From an uncultured Prevotellaceae bacterium (lineage in GTDB: Bacteria; Bacteroidota; Bacteroidia; Bacteroidales; Bacteroidaceae), in assembly GCA_900318775.1 (NCBI GenBank), contig ONLY01000022.1, forward strand, positions 16,942-80,941: a stretch of DNA of 64,000 bases. Direction: 5' to 3'. The position numbers and the translations under genes are program-made. Shown piece by piece: positions 25,904-35,986 of the stretch. The notes beneath the pieces were generated by a model. The model saw nothing but the letters and a program-made list of their open reading frames with translations. It was not told where the DNA came from and did not search any database. The first letter of the stretch is position 1; each line of letters opens with the position of its first letter.

Positions 25904-27370
25904 ATGAATCCTATCGAAGATTTAGCTCCCAAAGGGGTGTGGAAGAATTTCTATGCGTTGACTCAGATTCCACGCCCATCAGGACATACAGAGAAAGTAG
26001 CCGCATTCCTGGTTGACTTTGCCCAAAAGAATGGCGCAGAGGCATATATTGATGAAGCCGGCAACGTGGTGATGAAGAAGGGTGCTACACCTGGATATGA
26101 GGACAGAGAGACGACCGTGCTGCAAGCGCACATGGACATGGTGCCACAGAAGACTAAGGACAGTACCCACAACTTCGAAACAGACCCTCTGGATGTATAC
26201 ATTGACGGAGATTGGGTGAAGGCACACAACACGACCCTTGGTGCAGACGACGGCATGGGCGTAGCGGCTGCAATGGCCATTATCGAAGACGATAACGTGG
26301 CGCACGGACCTCTTGAGGTGCTGATTACCCGCGATGAAGAAACAGGCTTGTACGGAGCTTTCGGTTTGAAAGCAGGTGAACTAGATGCCAAATATCTCCT
26401 CAACCTTGACTCAGAAGAGGAAGGCGAAATAACCATCGGCTGTGCAGGTGGCATGGACATTCTTTGCCAGATGGAGTATCAGGAATTGAATGTGGAACCA
26501 GCAAATATGCTGTGCTACGAAATTGTCATCAAAGGATTACTCGGAGGCCATTCTGGCATTGAAATCAACAAAGGCAGAGCAAACGCCAACAAACTGATGG
26601 CACGCATTCTGTTTGCCGTTGTCAATACAAAAGCTGCATGGCTATGCAGCTGGCACGGAGGAAACATGCGCAACGCTATTCCACGCGAGTGTGAAGCAAA
26701 AGTGCTCGTACCACAAGCCGAGAAGGAGAATTTCCTTGCACTTATTGAGAAATGCAAGAACACTTTCATTGAAGAGTTCAAGGACATCGAGACGAAAGGC
26801 ATTCAACTGACAGCCACAACAGTGGAAAGCATCCCAACTAAGGCCGTTCCACAAGAAGTGCAGGAGAATCTCATCAATGCTATCTTGGCTGCACACGATG
26901 GTGTGCTGCGCTATACTCCATCCATGCCAGAATTGGTGGAGACCTCATGCAACCTTGCCATCATCAACATTGCAGACGGAAAGGCAGAAGTCATCACATT
27001 GGCACGCTCATCGCAGGACAGCATGAAGCAGTATCTCTGCAACCAATATATCGCCTGCTTCTCAATGGCCGGCATGGAAGTGAAGCTGGAAGGCGGTTAC
27101 AGTGGTTGGCAGCCTAACCCTAAGAGCCCACTTGTGGAGATGATGGCCAACATCTATGAGAAGATGTACGGCACACGCCCTATTGTTGGTGCATGCCATG
27201 CAGGGTTGGAGTGCGGAATCATTGGCGTCAATTATCCAGAAATGGATATGGCCAGCTATGGTCCAACACTCGTGAGCCCTCACACACCCAACGAGGCGTG
27301 CCTCATCCCTTCGGTGGAGAGATTCTACAACTTCACGCTCGAAATTCTGAAGAATATTCCTAAAAAGTAA
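25904..27370 (+). CDS. pepD: Aminoacyl-histidine dipeptidase (M20 peptidase)
   Basis: 488-residue cytosolic zinc dipeptidase (PepD, beta-alanyl-histidine dipeptidase). The M20 metal site is visible: VLQAHMDMVPQK (His and Asp), NTTLGADDGMGVAAA (bridging Asp), ITRDEETGLYGAFGL (catalytic Glu pair), and YLLNLDSEEEGEI (Asp). A late His lies in LVSPHTPNEAC. The length is typical. It is 22 bases after the membrane protein gene and 14 before the MerR gene. Confidence 0.93.
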   Translation: MNPIEDLAPKGVWKNFYALTQIPRPSGHTEKVAAFLVDFAQKNGAEAYIDEAGNVVMKKGATPGYEDRETTVLQAHMDMVPQKTKDSTHNFETDPLDVYIDGDWVKAHNTTLGADDGMGVAAAMAIIEDDNVAHGPLEVLITRDEETGLYGAFGLKAGELDAKYLLNLDSEEEGEITIGCAGGMDILCQMEYQELNVEPANMLCYEIVIKGLLGGHSGIEINKGRANANKLMARILFAVVNTKAAWLCSWHGGNMRNAIPRECEAKVLVPQAEKENFLALIEKCKNTFIEEFKDIETKGIQLTATTVESIPTKAVPQEVQENLINAILAAHDGVLRYTPSMPELVETSCNLAIINIADGKAEVITLARSSQDSMKQYLCNQYIACFSMAGMEVKLEGGYSGWQPNPKSPLVEMMANIYEKMYGTRPIVGACHAGLECGIIGVNYPEMDMASYGPTLVSPHTPNEACLIPSVERFYNFTLEILKNIPKK

Positions 27371-27384
27371 TAATACCTAAGCCT

Positions 27385-27735
27385 ATGGCACTCAACAAGA
27401 ACAAAGACCTGAAGATGTTTTACAGCATCAGCGAGGTCGCCAAATTATTCAATGTATCGGAAACGCTTCTCCGCTTCTGGGAGAAGGAATTTCCAACCAT
27501 CAAGCCTGAAAAGGCAGGTCGTGGCATACGCCAATACACAAAGGCAGACATTGAACAGGTTAGGATAGTCTATCACCTTGTGAAAGAACGTGGCATGACC
27601 CTACAAGGAGCACGTGACATGATTAAACGTGACAAGGGAGGCAACGTCAACCGCAACGTGGAAGTAATTGACAAACTCAAGGCAATTCGTTCTGAACTTC
27701 AAGCCATTGGCAAAGATTTAGGAGGTTTGGTGTAA
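27385..27735 (+). CDS. MerR-family transcriptional regulator
   Basis: 116-residue DNA-binding protein with a single N-terminal MerR winged-helix domain. It carries YSISEVAKLFNVSETLLRFW followed by EKEFPTIKPEKAGRGIRQYTKADIEQV and an HLVKERGMTLQGARDMIK helix. There is no metal-binding or effector domain beyond a short helical tail. This compact type is widespread in Bacteroidetes beside pepD-like genes. Targets are unknown. A hairpin follows the gene. Confidence 0.88.
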   Translation: MALNKNKDLKMFYSISEVAKLFNVSETLLRFWEKEFPTIKPEKAGRGIRQYTKADIEQVRIVYHLVKERGMTLQGARDMIKRDKGGNVNRNVEVIDKLKAIRSELQAIGKDLGGLV

Positions 27736-27756
27736 ATTGGCACCAACCAACAAGAA

Positions 27757-27787
27757 AAGGGGCTGTGTCTATTCGACACAGCCCCTT
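27757..27787 (+). terminator. Hairpin after the MerR gene
   Basis: A perfect 13-bp stem, AAGGGGCTGTGTC (27757-27769) with GACACAGCCCCTT (27775-27787) around TATTC, lies 21 bases after the stop codon. Confidence 0.8.
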
Positions 27788-27938
27788 ACTATATGAGCAG
27801 AAGCGCGGTCTTTCCCAACTGGTGGACATGAATTCCGTCATTAAAGAGAGAAGGAAGAACGGGGCACCTGTATAACCACGTGTGAGCGTACACTAAAAGC
27901 GTGATGTTTTTCGTTCTTATAAGAAACGAGATATCACA

Positions 27939-28358
27939 ATGAATCCACAATACGAAATACTTGCCAAATGTTTGTTGCCAACACATATGTTGGAATGGTT
28001 TGAACTGACCAATGTTGAGGTGAAGCCCAAGGAAAAGACAGCCACACAAGATACGGAGTCAGATGAGAGTCCTGTGAACGTTATCCATCTGTATCTTGAC
28101 GAGAATGAGTTAAGACCTGACAATCGTGAAGATTTGCACCCTAACGGCTTTACGCCAGCCAAGACCTTCCATGACTTTCCTATACGCGGTCAGGAGGTGC
28201 TGCTGCATGTGCGCCGCCGTCGCTGGCTTGACTCCGACAATCACAATGTCATGTCAGAGTTTGATTTTATCCAGGAGTCGACCCGCTGTTCGAAGGAACT
28301 GGCGGATTTTTTTAAAGAAGCGTTTGGAGACGCTCCCTATAACGGCCCGTTCGTTTGA
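27939..28358 (+). CDS. IS transposase N-terminal region protein (ORF1)
   Basis: 139-residue product preceding the catalytic part of the IS transposase. It starts MNPQYEILAKCLLPTHMLEW, contains VINVIHLYLDE-like and PIRGQEVLLHVRRRRW segments, and has the layout of the N-terminal region protein of ISAon1-type elements. The frame passes into ORF2 at a run of seven Ts (28307-28313): dropping one T would fuse the two. Slippage at this run could therefore make the fused transposase, or the break is a mutation. A -7-like box was not found. Confidence 0.65.
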   Translation: MNPQYEILAKCLLPTHMLEWFELTNVEVKPKEKTATQDTESDESPVNVIHLYLDENELRPDNREDLHPNGFTPAKTFHDFPIRGQEVLLHVRRRRWLDSDNHNVMSEFDFIQESTRCSKELADFFKEAFGDAPYNGPFV

Positions 28359-29380
28359 GAAAGACTATCACATCAACGGTGATAACTTCGAGCGCTCATA
28401 CAAGGAGACAATCAGTGGTTTCAAGATCCGGGAAGACGCAGGCCATGCAGAGGACTGGGTGATAATCCCGAAGAATATGGGCACTCATCTGAGCATAGAT
28501 GAGACATGTCTGTCCACAGGTGAGGTCTATGCCATCCTGTCCAACAAGGAGGCTCACGGACGAAAGGGATGTCTCGTAGCCATTGTGAAGGGAACCAAGG
28601 CAAAGGAGGTTACAAGCGTCCTGAAGAAGATGCCGGAAGTAGTACGCCTGCAGGTTGAAGAGGTGACGCTTGACTTCTCCGACAGCATGCACCAGATTGT
28701 CAGTGCCTGCTTCCCCAAGGCGATGATTACCCTTGACCGTTTCCATCACCAGCACTTCTGTCTGGAGGCATTACAGGAAATACGCATTGGGCATCGCCGT
28801 GAGGTAATGACGGAGGTCGCTAATGCCAGAGATGACTTCAGGGCTATGATAAAAGACCTGATCAAGAGCGGAAAGCCGCTTGTAGATACAGAAGGCAAGC
28901 CAATCCGTAGCAATGCCGCATACCATCCTGAGAGGCTGAAGAACAACGAGACAAAGGCAGAGCTGCTCATGCGCAGTAAATACCTGCTGATGGTGTCACC
29001 TGAGAAGTGGACTCCAAGCCAAAGGGAGCGTGCGGAGATACTCTTTGAGCTGTATCCTGATATAGAGATGGCGTACAGCCTGACACACTCTCTGAGGATG
29101 ATCTTTGCCCAGAAAGTGCGACAAGGAAGCCGGACGTAAGAGCATCAAGAAGTGGTACGCCAAAGTAGGCGAGTTTGATAATAAAGCCTTCAACGACATT
29201 GCCGCAGCCATGTACGACAGGGAGGACGAAATACTCAACTATTTTGTGAACAGGTCAACCAATGCTTCTGCAGAATCGCTGAATGCTAAGATTAAGGACT
29301 TCAGGGCTCAGTTAAGAGGTGTTATTGACAAGAAATTCTTCATCTTCAGACTGGTCAAACTGGTCAAAATTTTCGGTTAA
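28306..29380 (+). pseudogene. IS transposase catalytic part (ORF2), frameshifted
   Basis: DDE transposase resembling ISL3/ISAon1 elements. The first Asp is in HLSIDETCLSTGEVY and the second in AMITLDRFHHQHFCLEAL. The third acidic residue is in NASAESLNAKIKDFRAQLRG. An extra base near 29112-29118 (AGAAAGTGCGAC) ends the long frame at 29139. The stretch with the final Glu continues in another frame to 29380. The single-frame product therefore lacks the last catalytic residue and is probably inactive, unless the extra G is a sequencing error. Confidence 0.75.
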
Positions 29381-29400
29381 TCCACGCGGTTATGCAGGTG

Positions 29401-29744
29401 AACCAATAAAATTCCACTCCAATACACAAGAATCCTTATAAAGGAAGATTTAGAACCCAACATCCTCACCAGCATGGAGTGCTCCACAAATTCTTTGCCA
29501 ATGAGTCCTAAACACTAGGGGCAATATCAACTACACTATTACTAAGGAAGCATTTGCTTATGCCGAATTCAATAGCAACGCTAACAAAAATTCATCTTTC
29601 AAAAGCATCAGCAATTTATCAAAGATAATCATGAGCACCATTCTTTAAATATTCCCCAAAGTAATCGCTCTTTATATCAAAGAAGAAGCGTCAAACCACA
29701 AACCATTAGACAACGTTCTTATTCAAAACTGAAATTTGATAATG
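29401..29744. other. AT-rich intergenic stretch right of the IS
   Basis: 344 bases with no supported gene. Only short broken frames are seen (one of about 47 codons ending near 29648 with no start codon). No clear hairpin follows the 3' end of rel. Confidence 0.4.
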
Positions 29745-31985
29745 CTATACTCTCGAAGCTTCTTTCAAATCAGCAATCTTGCGCAAACTGGTCAACACCT
29801 CATCCACCTCCTTTGTACTATGCACATACATCTGAATATTGCATTCAAAGATTCCTTTATCACACTCAATTTCCACTTTACGAATGTTGATGCCATGCAA
29901 CACCGAGATAACCTGCGTCATTTCGTGCAAGAGTCCCAACTTGTCAAAACCCTTTATATGCATGGAAACAGGGAAGAGCGTGGTGCCAGCCATCTGCCAC
30001 TGGGCTGCTAAAACTCTATTGCCATGATTGGCTTTCAGCTTTTCTGCGATAGAACATTGCAGTTTATGAACAATCACATGCTTGTCATCGTCTATATACC
30101 CCATCACGGTATCGCCTGGAATTGGCTTGCAACAATCGCACAAAGTGTATTGGTTCTGGATGCTGTCCTCTGTTAGGATAATGGCTTTCCTCTTATCAAA
30201 GTTTGAACTTATCTTCACCTTACCAATAGGACCTTGCTTAACTGTCTTTTTACCGAAGGAAAAGATTCGCTTCCACCCCACTACTTCTTCTTTCTCCTTG
30301 ATTGCATCAAGCTCAGCACGCCCCAATTGTACCTTCCCTTCAGCCAAAGCAACATAGAGCGCTTCAGGCTTGGCATAGTCGTGCAAGTTGCAAATCTTGT
30401 CGACGACCAAAGAATCTTTAACAACATCATTCTGAGCAAGGAACTCGTCCAACATTTGTTCGCCTTTCTTACGCGATTCGCGCTCTTCCTTACGCAAAAT
30501 GGAGAGTATCTTGGTAGTAGCCTTAGCCGTAGTGGCAATGTTCAACCATTCACGAGTTGGATGAACAGATTTTGATGTCAAAATTTCAACCTGATCACCA
30601 CTATTCAAAACATAACTGATAGGCTCTAGCTTGTGGTTCACTTTTGCACCAATGCAATGACTTCCCACAAAAGTATGAATACTGAAAGCGAAATCGAGCG
30701 TGGTGCTGCCTGCGGGCATCGTACGAATTTCTCCTTTAGGCGTAAACACAAATATTTCTGAAGCAAAGAGGTTCAGCTTAATTGTATCAAGAAAGTCCAT
30801 CGCATCAGGCTGTGGGTCATCAAGAATCTCCTTGATTGTAGCTAACCATTTATCCAACTCCATTTCCGAAGCGGTTTCTGTCTTATCGCCATCCTTGTAT
30901 TTCCAATGGGCCGCAAAACCCTTCTCTGCAATATCGTCCATACGGCGAGAACGAATCTGGACTTCAATCCACTCTCCTTGCTTTGACATGAGCGTGACGT
31001 GCAATGCCTGATAGCCATTAGCCTTAGGATGGCTCACCCAATCACGAGTTCGATCAGGATGAGAAGTGTATATCTTACACAACTTGACATAGATATCAAA
31101 ACAATCGTTCAGTTCTGTATCCACGTCTTCTGGATCAAATATAATTCGAACCGCTAGGATATCATAGATTTCCTCGAAGGGTATGTGCTTCGTCTGCATC
31201 TTCCGCCAAATGGAATAGGGAGATTTCACACGCTGCTTGATATCATAGTTCAGGCCTAAGCCGTCCAATTGAGCACGAATAGGAGCAGCAAACTCATCGA
31301 ATACAGTGTCACGCTCCGCTTTAGTGGCCTCAAGCTTATGCTCTATCTCTTGGTATTCATCAGGATGCTCAAAACGGAAACTGAGGTCTTCCAACTCGGT
31401 CTTAATAGAATTGAGTCCCAGGCGATTGGCCAGAGGGGCATAGATATACAACGTCTCACCGGCAATCTTATACTGCTTGTTGACTGCTTGACTGCCCAAT
31501 GTGCGCATATTATGCAAACGGTCTGCAATCTTAATGAGTATAACACGGATATCATCACTCATCGTCAACAGCAACTTCTTGAAGTTCTCTGCTTGAGCTG
31601 AAGCATGGTCTCCAAATATTCCTCCAGAGATTTTAGTCAACCCATCAACTATCTGCGCAATTTTAGGGCCGAACATGTTCTCAATATCCTCAACAGTATA
31701 GTCGGTATCTTCAACGACATCGTGAAGAAGCGCAGAACAAATGGACGTAGAGCCTAGTCCAATCTCACAACACACGATCTTGGCCACGGCGATTGGATGC
31801 ATGATGTAAGGTTCACCAGACAACCGCCGAACTCCCTTATGAGCATGCTTTGCAAAATTAAAAGCCTTTGTGATGATATCAACTTTCTTCCGATGTTTGC
31901 TGGCCAGATATGCATCAATCAGGCTTTGAAACTCATCATTAACCATTTTGTCTTCGAGTTCCATATCTGCCATTGTTGTTTCCAT
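29745..31985 (-). CDS. Bifunctional (p)ppGpp synthetase/hydrolase (RelA/SpoT homologue)
   Basis: 746-residue stringent-response enzyme. Domains in order: an HD hydrolase domain (HPIAVAKIV near 63 and ALLHDVVEDTDY with HD at 88-89), a synthetase domain around SPYSIWRKMQTKHIPFEEIYDILAVR and HPKANGYQALHVTLM, a TGS domain IFVFTPKGEIRTMPAGST, and a C-terminal ACT domain beginning near VSMHIKGFDKLGLLHEMTQV. The intact HD pair suggests it can hydrolyse as well as make the alarmone. It is last in the parA-parB-DUF5683-transglycosylase-rel run, a recurring Bacteroidetes order. The ATG at 31985 precedes an alternative Met five codons in. Confidence 0.94.
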   Translation of the reverse strand: METTMADMELEDKMVNDEFQSLIDAYLASKHRKKVDIITKAFNFAKHAHKGVRRLSGEPYIMHPIAVAKIVCCEIGLGSTSICSALLHDVVEDTDYTVEDIENMFGPKIAQIVDGLTKISGGIFGDHASAQAENFKKLLLTMSDDIRVILIKIADRLHNMRTLGSQAVNKQYKIAGETLYIYAPLANRLGLNSIKTELEDLSFRFEHPDEYQEIEHKLEATKAERDTVFDEFAAPIRAQLDGLGLNYDIKQRVKSPYSIWRKMQTKHIPFEEIYDILAVRIIFDPEDVDTELNDCFDIYVKLCKIYTSHPDRTRDWVSHPKANGYQALHVTLMSKQGEWIEVQIRSRRMDDIAEKGFAAHWKYKDGDKTETASEMELDKWLATIKEILDDPQPDAMDFLDTIKLNLFASEIFVFTPKGEIRTMPAGSTTLDFAFSIHTFVGSHCIGAKVNHKLEPISYVLNSGDQVEILTSKSVHPTREWLNIATTAKATTKILSILRKEERESRKKGEQMLDEFLAQNDVVKDSLVVDKICNLHDYAKPEALYVALAEGKVQLGRAELDAIKEKEEVVGWKRIFSFGKKTVKQGPIGKVKISSNFDKRKAIILTEDSIQNQYTLCDCCKPIPGDTVMGYIDDDKHVIVHKLQCSIAEKLKANHGNRVLAAQWQMAGTTLFPVSMHIKGFDKLGLLHEMTQVISVLHGINIRKVEIECDKGIFECNIQMYVHSTKEVDEVLTSLRKIADLKEASRV

Positions 31986-32037
31986 AGAGCTGTATGATTT
32001 AATGATTACAGATTCCTTCTTTTCCTATCACCATACA

Positions 32038-33348
32038 CTACTTTACACGAAGTTTTTGACCCTCACGAATCATATCACCATGTATATTATTCATTTTTCG
32101 CAATTTGTCTACAGTTGTCCCATTTTTCTTGGCAATAGAAGAGAGCGTTTCACCCCGCCTTACAGAGACATTCTTTGAGGCCTGCGAGCGAGTATTACGA
32201 GCACGTCGGCTGTTACGTGACGTAGCACGATTTGAAGATTGCACTTCCACTTGAGCATCTTCTACATTATCAACAACCGCACGACGTACACCTGCAGCCA
32301 ATGAACCGGCAGCCGCATTAGGAGCATATATACTATCCTCTTTCAAAATGAAGTCTTCAACTGCACTCGCTGGCAGACGAAGCACATAATCTGCAGGGAC
32401 GATATCACGGCGGTATTGCGGATTGATGGCACGCAATTCATCGATAGTCACATTGCAACACGCTGCTATTTGAGCAAACGTCACTTCACGTTGCACAATA
32501 ATTGTGTCTGACTCTAATGGCAACGTCGTCTCGCGTGGTACAATACCATGTTCACAATAATAATTCATAATGTATGTAGCGGCAATGAAAGCCGGCACAT
32601 ATCCCCGTGTTTCACGGGGCAAGCGATTGTACACCGACCAAAAATCAGCACTCTCTTGACTACCTGAGCGAAGAATTGCCTTTTGGACGTTCCCTTCACC
32701 ACAATTGTATGCAGCTATAGCCAATCCCCAATCACCAAACATATCATACAAATCGCGCAAATAGTGGGCTGCCGCATCGCTAGACTTAACAGGATCGCGA
32801 CGTTCATCAACCAAGGTGTTAACCTCCAGCCCATAGCGTTTGCCTGTTGTCAGCATAAACTGCCAAAGTCCCGCAGCCCCCACTCTTGAAGTGGCAGAAG
32901 GGCGAAGCCCCGATTCAATCACAGGCAAATACTTTAGCTCCAATGGCAAATCATAGCGTTCCAAAGCTTCTTCAAATATTGGATTGTAAAAATTAGACGA
33001 TGCCAACATGACAGCCACAGAGCCTTTCATACGCGCACTGTACGTATCAATATACTTCTTTGTCACATCATTAAGCGGCATTTCTATTGTTGTGGGAATA
33101 CGCGACAAGCGATTGATCAAAACAGAGTCGTCATACGACAATGTACGGGAAACACCAGTCCCTTCTGACAAATTATTCAGGTTCGTATAGTCTTTCATCA
33201 GCTCTTCCTCACTCACGAACAGACCTTCAGGCATATCATCAGTTCGCTCCACAAACACGCTATCAGCAACAACAGAAGTATCCACTTGTGCCCATGCGCA
33301 AGAAACAGACAATACAGAAAAACAGGAAACTATCAACTTCTTGTTCAT
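32038..33348 (-). CDS. mltD: Membrane-bound/periplasmic lytic transglycosylase with LysM (MltD-like)
   Basis: 436-residue exported peptidoglycan lyase. The signal peptide MNKKLIVSCFSVLSVSCAWA ends near AWA-Q. The SLT domain has the catalytic Glu in LPVIESGLRPSATSRVGAAGLWQFM and the closing AIAAYNCGEGNVQKAI. A LysM-like segment follows at REVTFAQIAACCNVTIDELR. The C-terminal LysM is VRRGETLSSIAKKNGTTVDKL. It sits between rel and the DUF5683 gene with 24-base gaps, so it belongs to the parAB operon. Confidence 0.9.
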   Translation of the reverse strand: MNKKLIVSCFSVLSVSCAWAQVDTSVVADSVFVERTDDMPEGLFVSEEELMKDYTNLNNLSEGTGVSRTLSYDDSVLINRLSRIPTTIEMPLNDVTKKYIDTYSARMKGSVAVMLASSNFYNPIFEEALERYDLPLELKYLPVIESGLRPSATSRVGAAGLWQFMLTTGKRYGLEVNTLVDERRDPVKSSDAAAHYLRDLYDMFGDWGLAIAAYNCGEGNVQKAILRSGSQESADFWSVYNRLPRETRGYVPAFIAATYIMNYYCEHGIVPRETTLPLESDTIIVQREVTFAQIAACCNVTIDELRAINPQYRRDIVPADYVLRLPASAVEDFILKEDSIYAPNAAAGSLAAGVRRAVVDNVEDAQVEVQSSNRATSRNSRRARNTRSQASKNVSVRRGETLSSIAKKNGTTVDKLRKMNNIHGDMIREGQKLRVK

Positions 33349-33372
33349 ATACTCACTTCTTTATTTATCTAT

Positions 33373-34158
33373 TTAAAAATTCAAACTACATTGCAAGCCG
33401 TATGAACTTCCATTCATTCCGGGCGAACGAAAAGCAGGCAAACGATCATGGATTACAGCAGGACGCACTTTCATGGACAAATCCTTGCTGATATCAAAAC
33501 TTGACAACTCTGCATCCACGTAAGCATCGATGATAGACAACGCATACACACCTATCATACAGAACATGCTCAAATCTCTGTATCTGCGGTAATAGTTCTT
33601 TTTGCGCCGGAAGAGTTCTTGCAAACGGTTTTTATTCGTCTGGACGTCATACTTTGCAGGAATAAAATTCTCATAGCTCTTCGTGTTCTCGTCGCTATCC
33701 ATAATGTCTATGTATGCTTGAGAGTAGTCTCTATACATCGTATTGTTCCAGTTCAAAGCATAAATACAACCCAAGAAACCTCCATACACAAGAGGAAGTT
33801 TCCAATATTTACGATTGTAAATCTGTCCGCCTCCAGGAAAAATAATAGCAAACCACATAGCCTTTTTAGGCTCTGGAACAAAACGCTCCTGCAACTTCTT
33901 TCCTAAAATATTTGCTATAGAATCTTCCGTGAAAGAAATACGCCTCACCAGAGTATCTGCAGGAATAAGCATAGGCTTCACATCTTCAGCTGTAACATAG
34001 ATATCTTCGCCTACTGGCTTGTCAACAGCAGAAATGCTATCTGCGGCAACAGACCTCAAACTGTCGTCCAGAGATTCTTGAGCAGACAAACCTCCACAAA
34101 AGGAGAACGCCCACATAAACAAACACATTATACAATATATGTGACGACTCACCCACAT
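33373..34158 (-). CDS. DUF5683 domain membrane protein
   Basis: 261-residue exported or membrane protein. The signal-like N-terminus is MWVSRHIYCIMCLFMWAFSF, ending near GGLSAQ. The DUF5683 core includes KKAMWFAIIFPGGGQIYNRKYWKLP, VYGGFLGCIYALNWN, and YRRYRDLSMFCMIGVYALSII. Family function is unknown, but it is regularly placed between parB and the transglycosylase. The ATG at 34158 is chosen: the longer frame would overlap parB and put 49 residues before the signal. Confidence 0.85.
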   Translation of the reverse strand: MWVSRHIYCIMCLFMWAFSFCGGLSAQESLDDSLRSVAADSISAVDKPVGEDIYVTAEDVKPMLIPADTLVRRISFTEDSIANILGKKLQERFVPEPKKAMWFAIIFPGGGQIYNRKYWKLPLVYGGFLGCIYALNWNNTMYRDYSQAYIDIMDSDENTKSYENFIPAKYDVQTNKNRLQELFRRKKNYYRRYRDLSMFCMIGVYALSIIDAYVDAELSSFDISKDLSMKVRPAVIHDRLPAFRSPGMNGSSYGLQCSLNF

Positions 34159-34165
34159 AAATGCT

Positions 34166-35053
34166 TTATTGGAAAAGAGACAGAATTCTGCGCAAATCGT
34201 CTGTACTCTTGTAGGAGAAAGAAACCTTTCCTCCCCCTTGAGATGTACAAGAAATCTTAACATCAATACCCAAACAAGAAGATAACTGAGCACGAATAGC
34301 CTCAAGTTCTTCCGTCATCGGAGCACGCCCGATTCGAGATGGCACTGACGGAACATGCTTTTTGTCATCTCCCTCATTCATCTCCTTAATCAACTCTTCA
34401 ACTTGGCGCACAGAATAACCCTTGTTCTGAATCTCATTAAAAACCTTTATCTGAGCTTTCGGATCATCCAAAGCCAATAAAGAACGCGCATGCCCCGTAT
34501 CAATCTGATGATTCTGAATTGCCACTTGCACTGGAGCAGGCAACTTCAATAAACGCAGATAATTTGCAATCGTAGCGCGCTTCTTCCCCACACGCTCACT
34601 CAATTTCTCCTGAGTCAAGCCATATGCATCAATCAAGTGCTGATAGGCCAAGGCAATTTCGATAGAATTAAGGTCCTGGCGCTGAATGTTCTCTATCAAC
34701 GCCATTTCCATCACGTTTTCATCACTTGCCGTACGAATATAGGCCGGTATGGAAACAAGACCAGCTCGTTGAGATGCACGCCAACGACGTTCTCCGGCAA
34801 TGATCTGATAACGCCCGTTATCCAATTCGCGCAAAGTAATCGGCTGAATAATACCTATTTCAGAAATAGAATCTGCCAATTCCTGCAAGGCCTCCTCATC
34901 AAATTCATGACGAGGCTGATTAGGATTCCGTTCTATCAAGTTAACATCTATCTCATTGATTGTAGAAGAACCCTCTGTACGCACATCTTCTGTGGAAATA
35001 AGCGCATTCAGTCCTCGGCCGAGGGGGGAACCAAACTTCTTTCTAACAGCCAT
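34166..35053 (-). CDS. parB: Chromosome partitioning protein ParB
   Basis: 295-residue centromere-binding CTPase. It has the N-terminal LGRGLNALIS, NPNQPRHEFDEEALQELADSI, the CTP-binding box IIAGERRWRASQRAGL, and the MALIENIQRQDLNSIEIA helix. The HTH region is GLTQEKLSERVGKKRATIANYLRLL. The C-terminal dimerisation domain follows a short linker. It is directly downstream of parA, and a parS-like half-site lies near 35990. Confidence 0.94.
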   Translation of the reverse strand: MAVRKKFGSPLGRGLNALISTEDVRTEGSSTINEIDVNLIERNPNQPRHEFDEEALQELADSISEIGIIQPITLRELDNGRYQIIAGERRWRASQRAGLVSIPAYIRTASDENVMEMALIENIQRQDLNSIEIALAYQHLIDAYGLTQEKLSERVGKKRATIANYLRLLKLPAPVQVAIQNHQIDTGHARSLLALDDPKAQIKVFNEIQNKGYSVRQVEELIKEMNEGDDKKHVPSVPSRIGRAPMTEELEAIRAQLSSCLGIDVKISCTSQGGGKVSFSYKSTDDLRRILSLFQ

Positions 35054-35084
35054 ATATTCTTTTCAATTGAAAAACGTTACACAT

Positions 35085-35852
35085 TCATTTGCCTTCACGC
35101 GCCATAATCTCCTTAGCCAAAGAAATATAATTCTTGGCGCCATTAGACATCGCATCATACAATATACATGGAATACCATGACTCGGAGCTTCCGACAACT
35201 TCACATTACGTTGAATCACCGTCTTAAACACCAATTCTTGAAAGTGTCGTTTCACTTCTTCATAAATCTGATTCGCTAAACGAAGACGAGAATCAAACAT
35301 TGTCAACAAGAATCCTTCTATTTCCAAATGGGGGTTCAGCTTTGATTTGATAATCTTAATCGTGTTGAGAAGTTTGCTGATGCCTTCCAGCGCAAAATAC
35401 TCACACTGCACAGGAATAATGATAGAATCAGCTGCCGTCAACGAATTGACCGTGATGATGCCCAAAGAAGGAGAACAGTCTATAAAAATATAGTCGTACT
35501 CAGCCCGTAATGGTGACAATATCTTCTTCAAGACCATTTCCCGCTTATCGATATTCAGCATTTCGATTTCAGCACCAACTAAATCAATGTGGCTCGGAAT
35601 GACATCCAAACCATCTATATCAGTTGAATATATTGCCTCATGAGGATCTACCGCACTAGTAATACAGTCATAGATAGAGGTATCCACCTGCTGAATGTCG
35701 ACCCCCAAGCCAGAAGATGCATTTGCCTGAGGATCAGCATCAACCACTAGAACTTTTTTATCGAAAGCAGCAATACTTGCCGCAAGATTAATGGCAGTAG
35801 TAGTCTTACCAACGCCACCCTTCTGATTGGCCAGTGCAATAATCTTTCCCAT
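35085..35852 (-). CDS. parA: Chromosome partitioning ATPase ParA/Soj
   Basis: 255-residue deviant Walker ATPase. The Walker A motif is QKGGVGKTT (K11 and K16), with [17 protein letters not shown] (Walker A') and [16 protein letters not shown] (Walker B). It is the first gene of the operon, with a -7 box about 100 bases upstream. The length is normal for a chromosomal ParA rather than a plasmid one. Confidence 0.94.
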   Translation of the reverse strand: MGKIIALANQKGGVGKTTTAINLAASIAAFDKKVLVVDADPQANASSGLGVDIQQVDTSIYDCITSAVDPHEAIYSTDIDGLDVIPSHIDLVGAEIEMLNIDKREMVLKKILSPLRAEYDYIFIDCSPSLGIITVNSLTAADSIIIPVQCEYFALEGISKLLNTIKIIKSKLNPHLEIEGFLLTMFDSRLRLANQIYEEVKRHFQELVFKTVIQRNVKLSEAPSHGIPCILYDAMSNGAKNYISLAKEIMAREGK

Positions 35853-35953
35853 AACGAACTACAATTTATACATTATTACAATAAGGCTACGAGGATAGAT
35901 ACAAATTATTATCATTCCTCCGCACCCTATTGTCCATCATTCAATTCTAAATG

Positions 35954-35961
35954 CAAAGATA
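35954..35961 (-). promoter_or_regulatory. -7 box for parA operon
   Basis: Minus strand TATCTTTG, about 102 bases before the parA ATG. Confidence 0.6.
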
Positions 35962-35986
35962 CGACTTTTATGTGGAACAGAAGAAA

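Larger units (their letters stand above)
27865..29400 (+). mobile_element. ISAon1/ISL3-like insertion sequence
   Basis: About 1.54 kb. Terminal inverted repeats are visible: left CACCTGTATAACCACGTG (27865-27882), and on the right the complement of CACCTGCATAACCGCGTG (ending at 29400), 16 of 18 matching. Inside lie an N-terminal-region ORF and a DDE transposase ORF, the latter broken by a frameshift. A clear target-site duplication was not found. The ends could extend one or two bases further. Confidence 0.75.

Noticed and set aside
29520..29648. Short frame (~47 codons) right of the IS as a gene remnant
   Set aside because: No start codon, no recognisable motif; base composition matches non-coding flanks.
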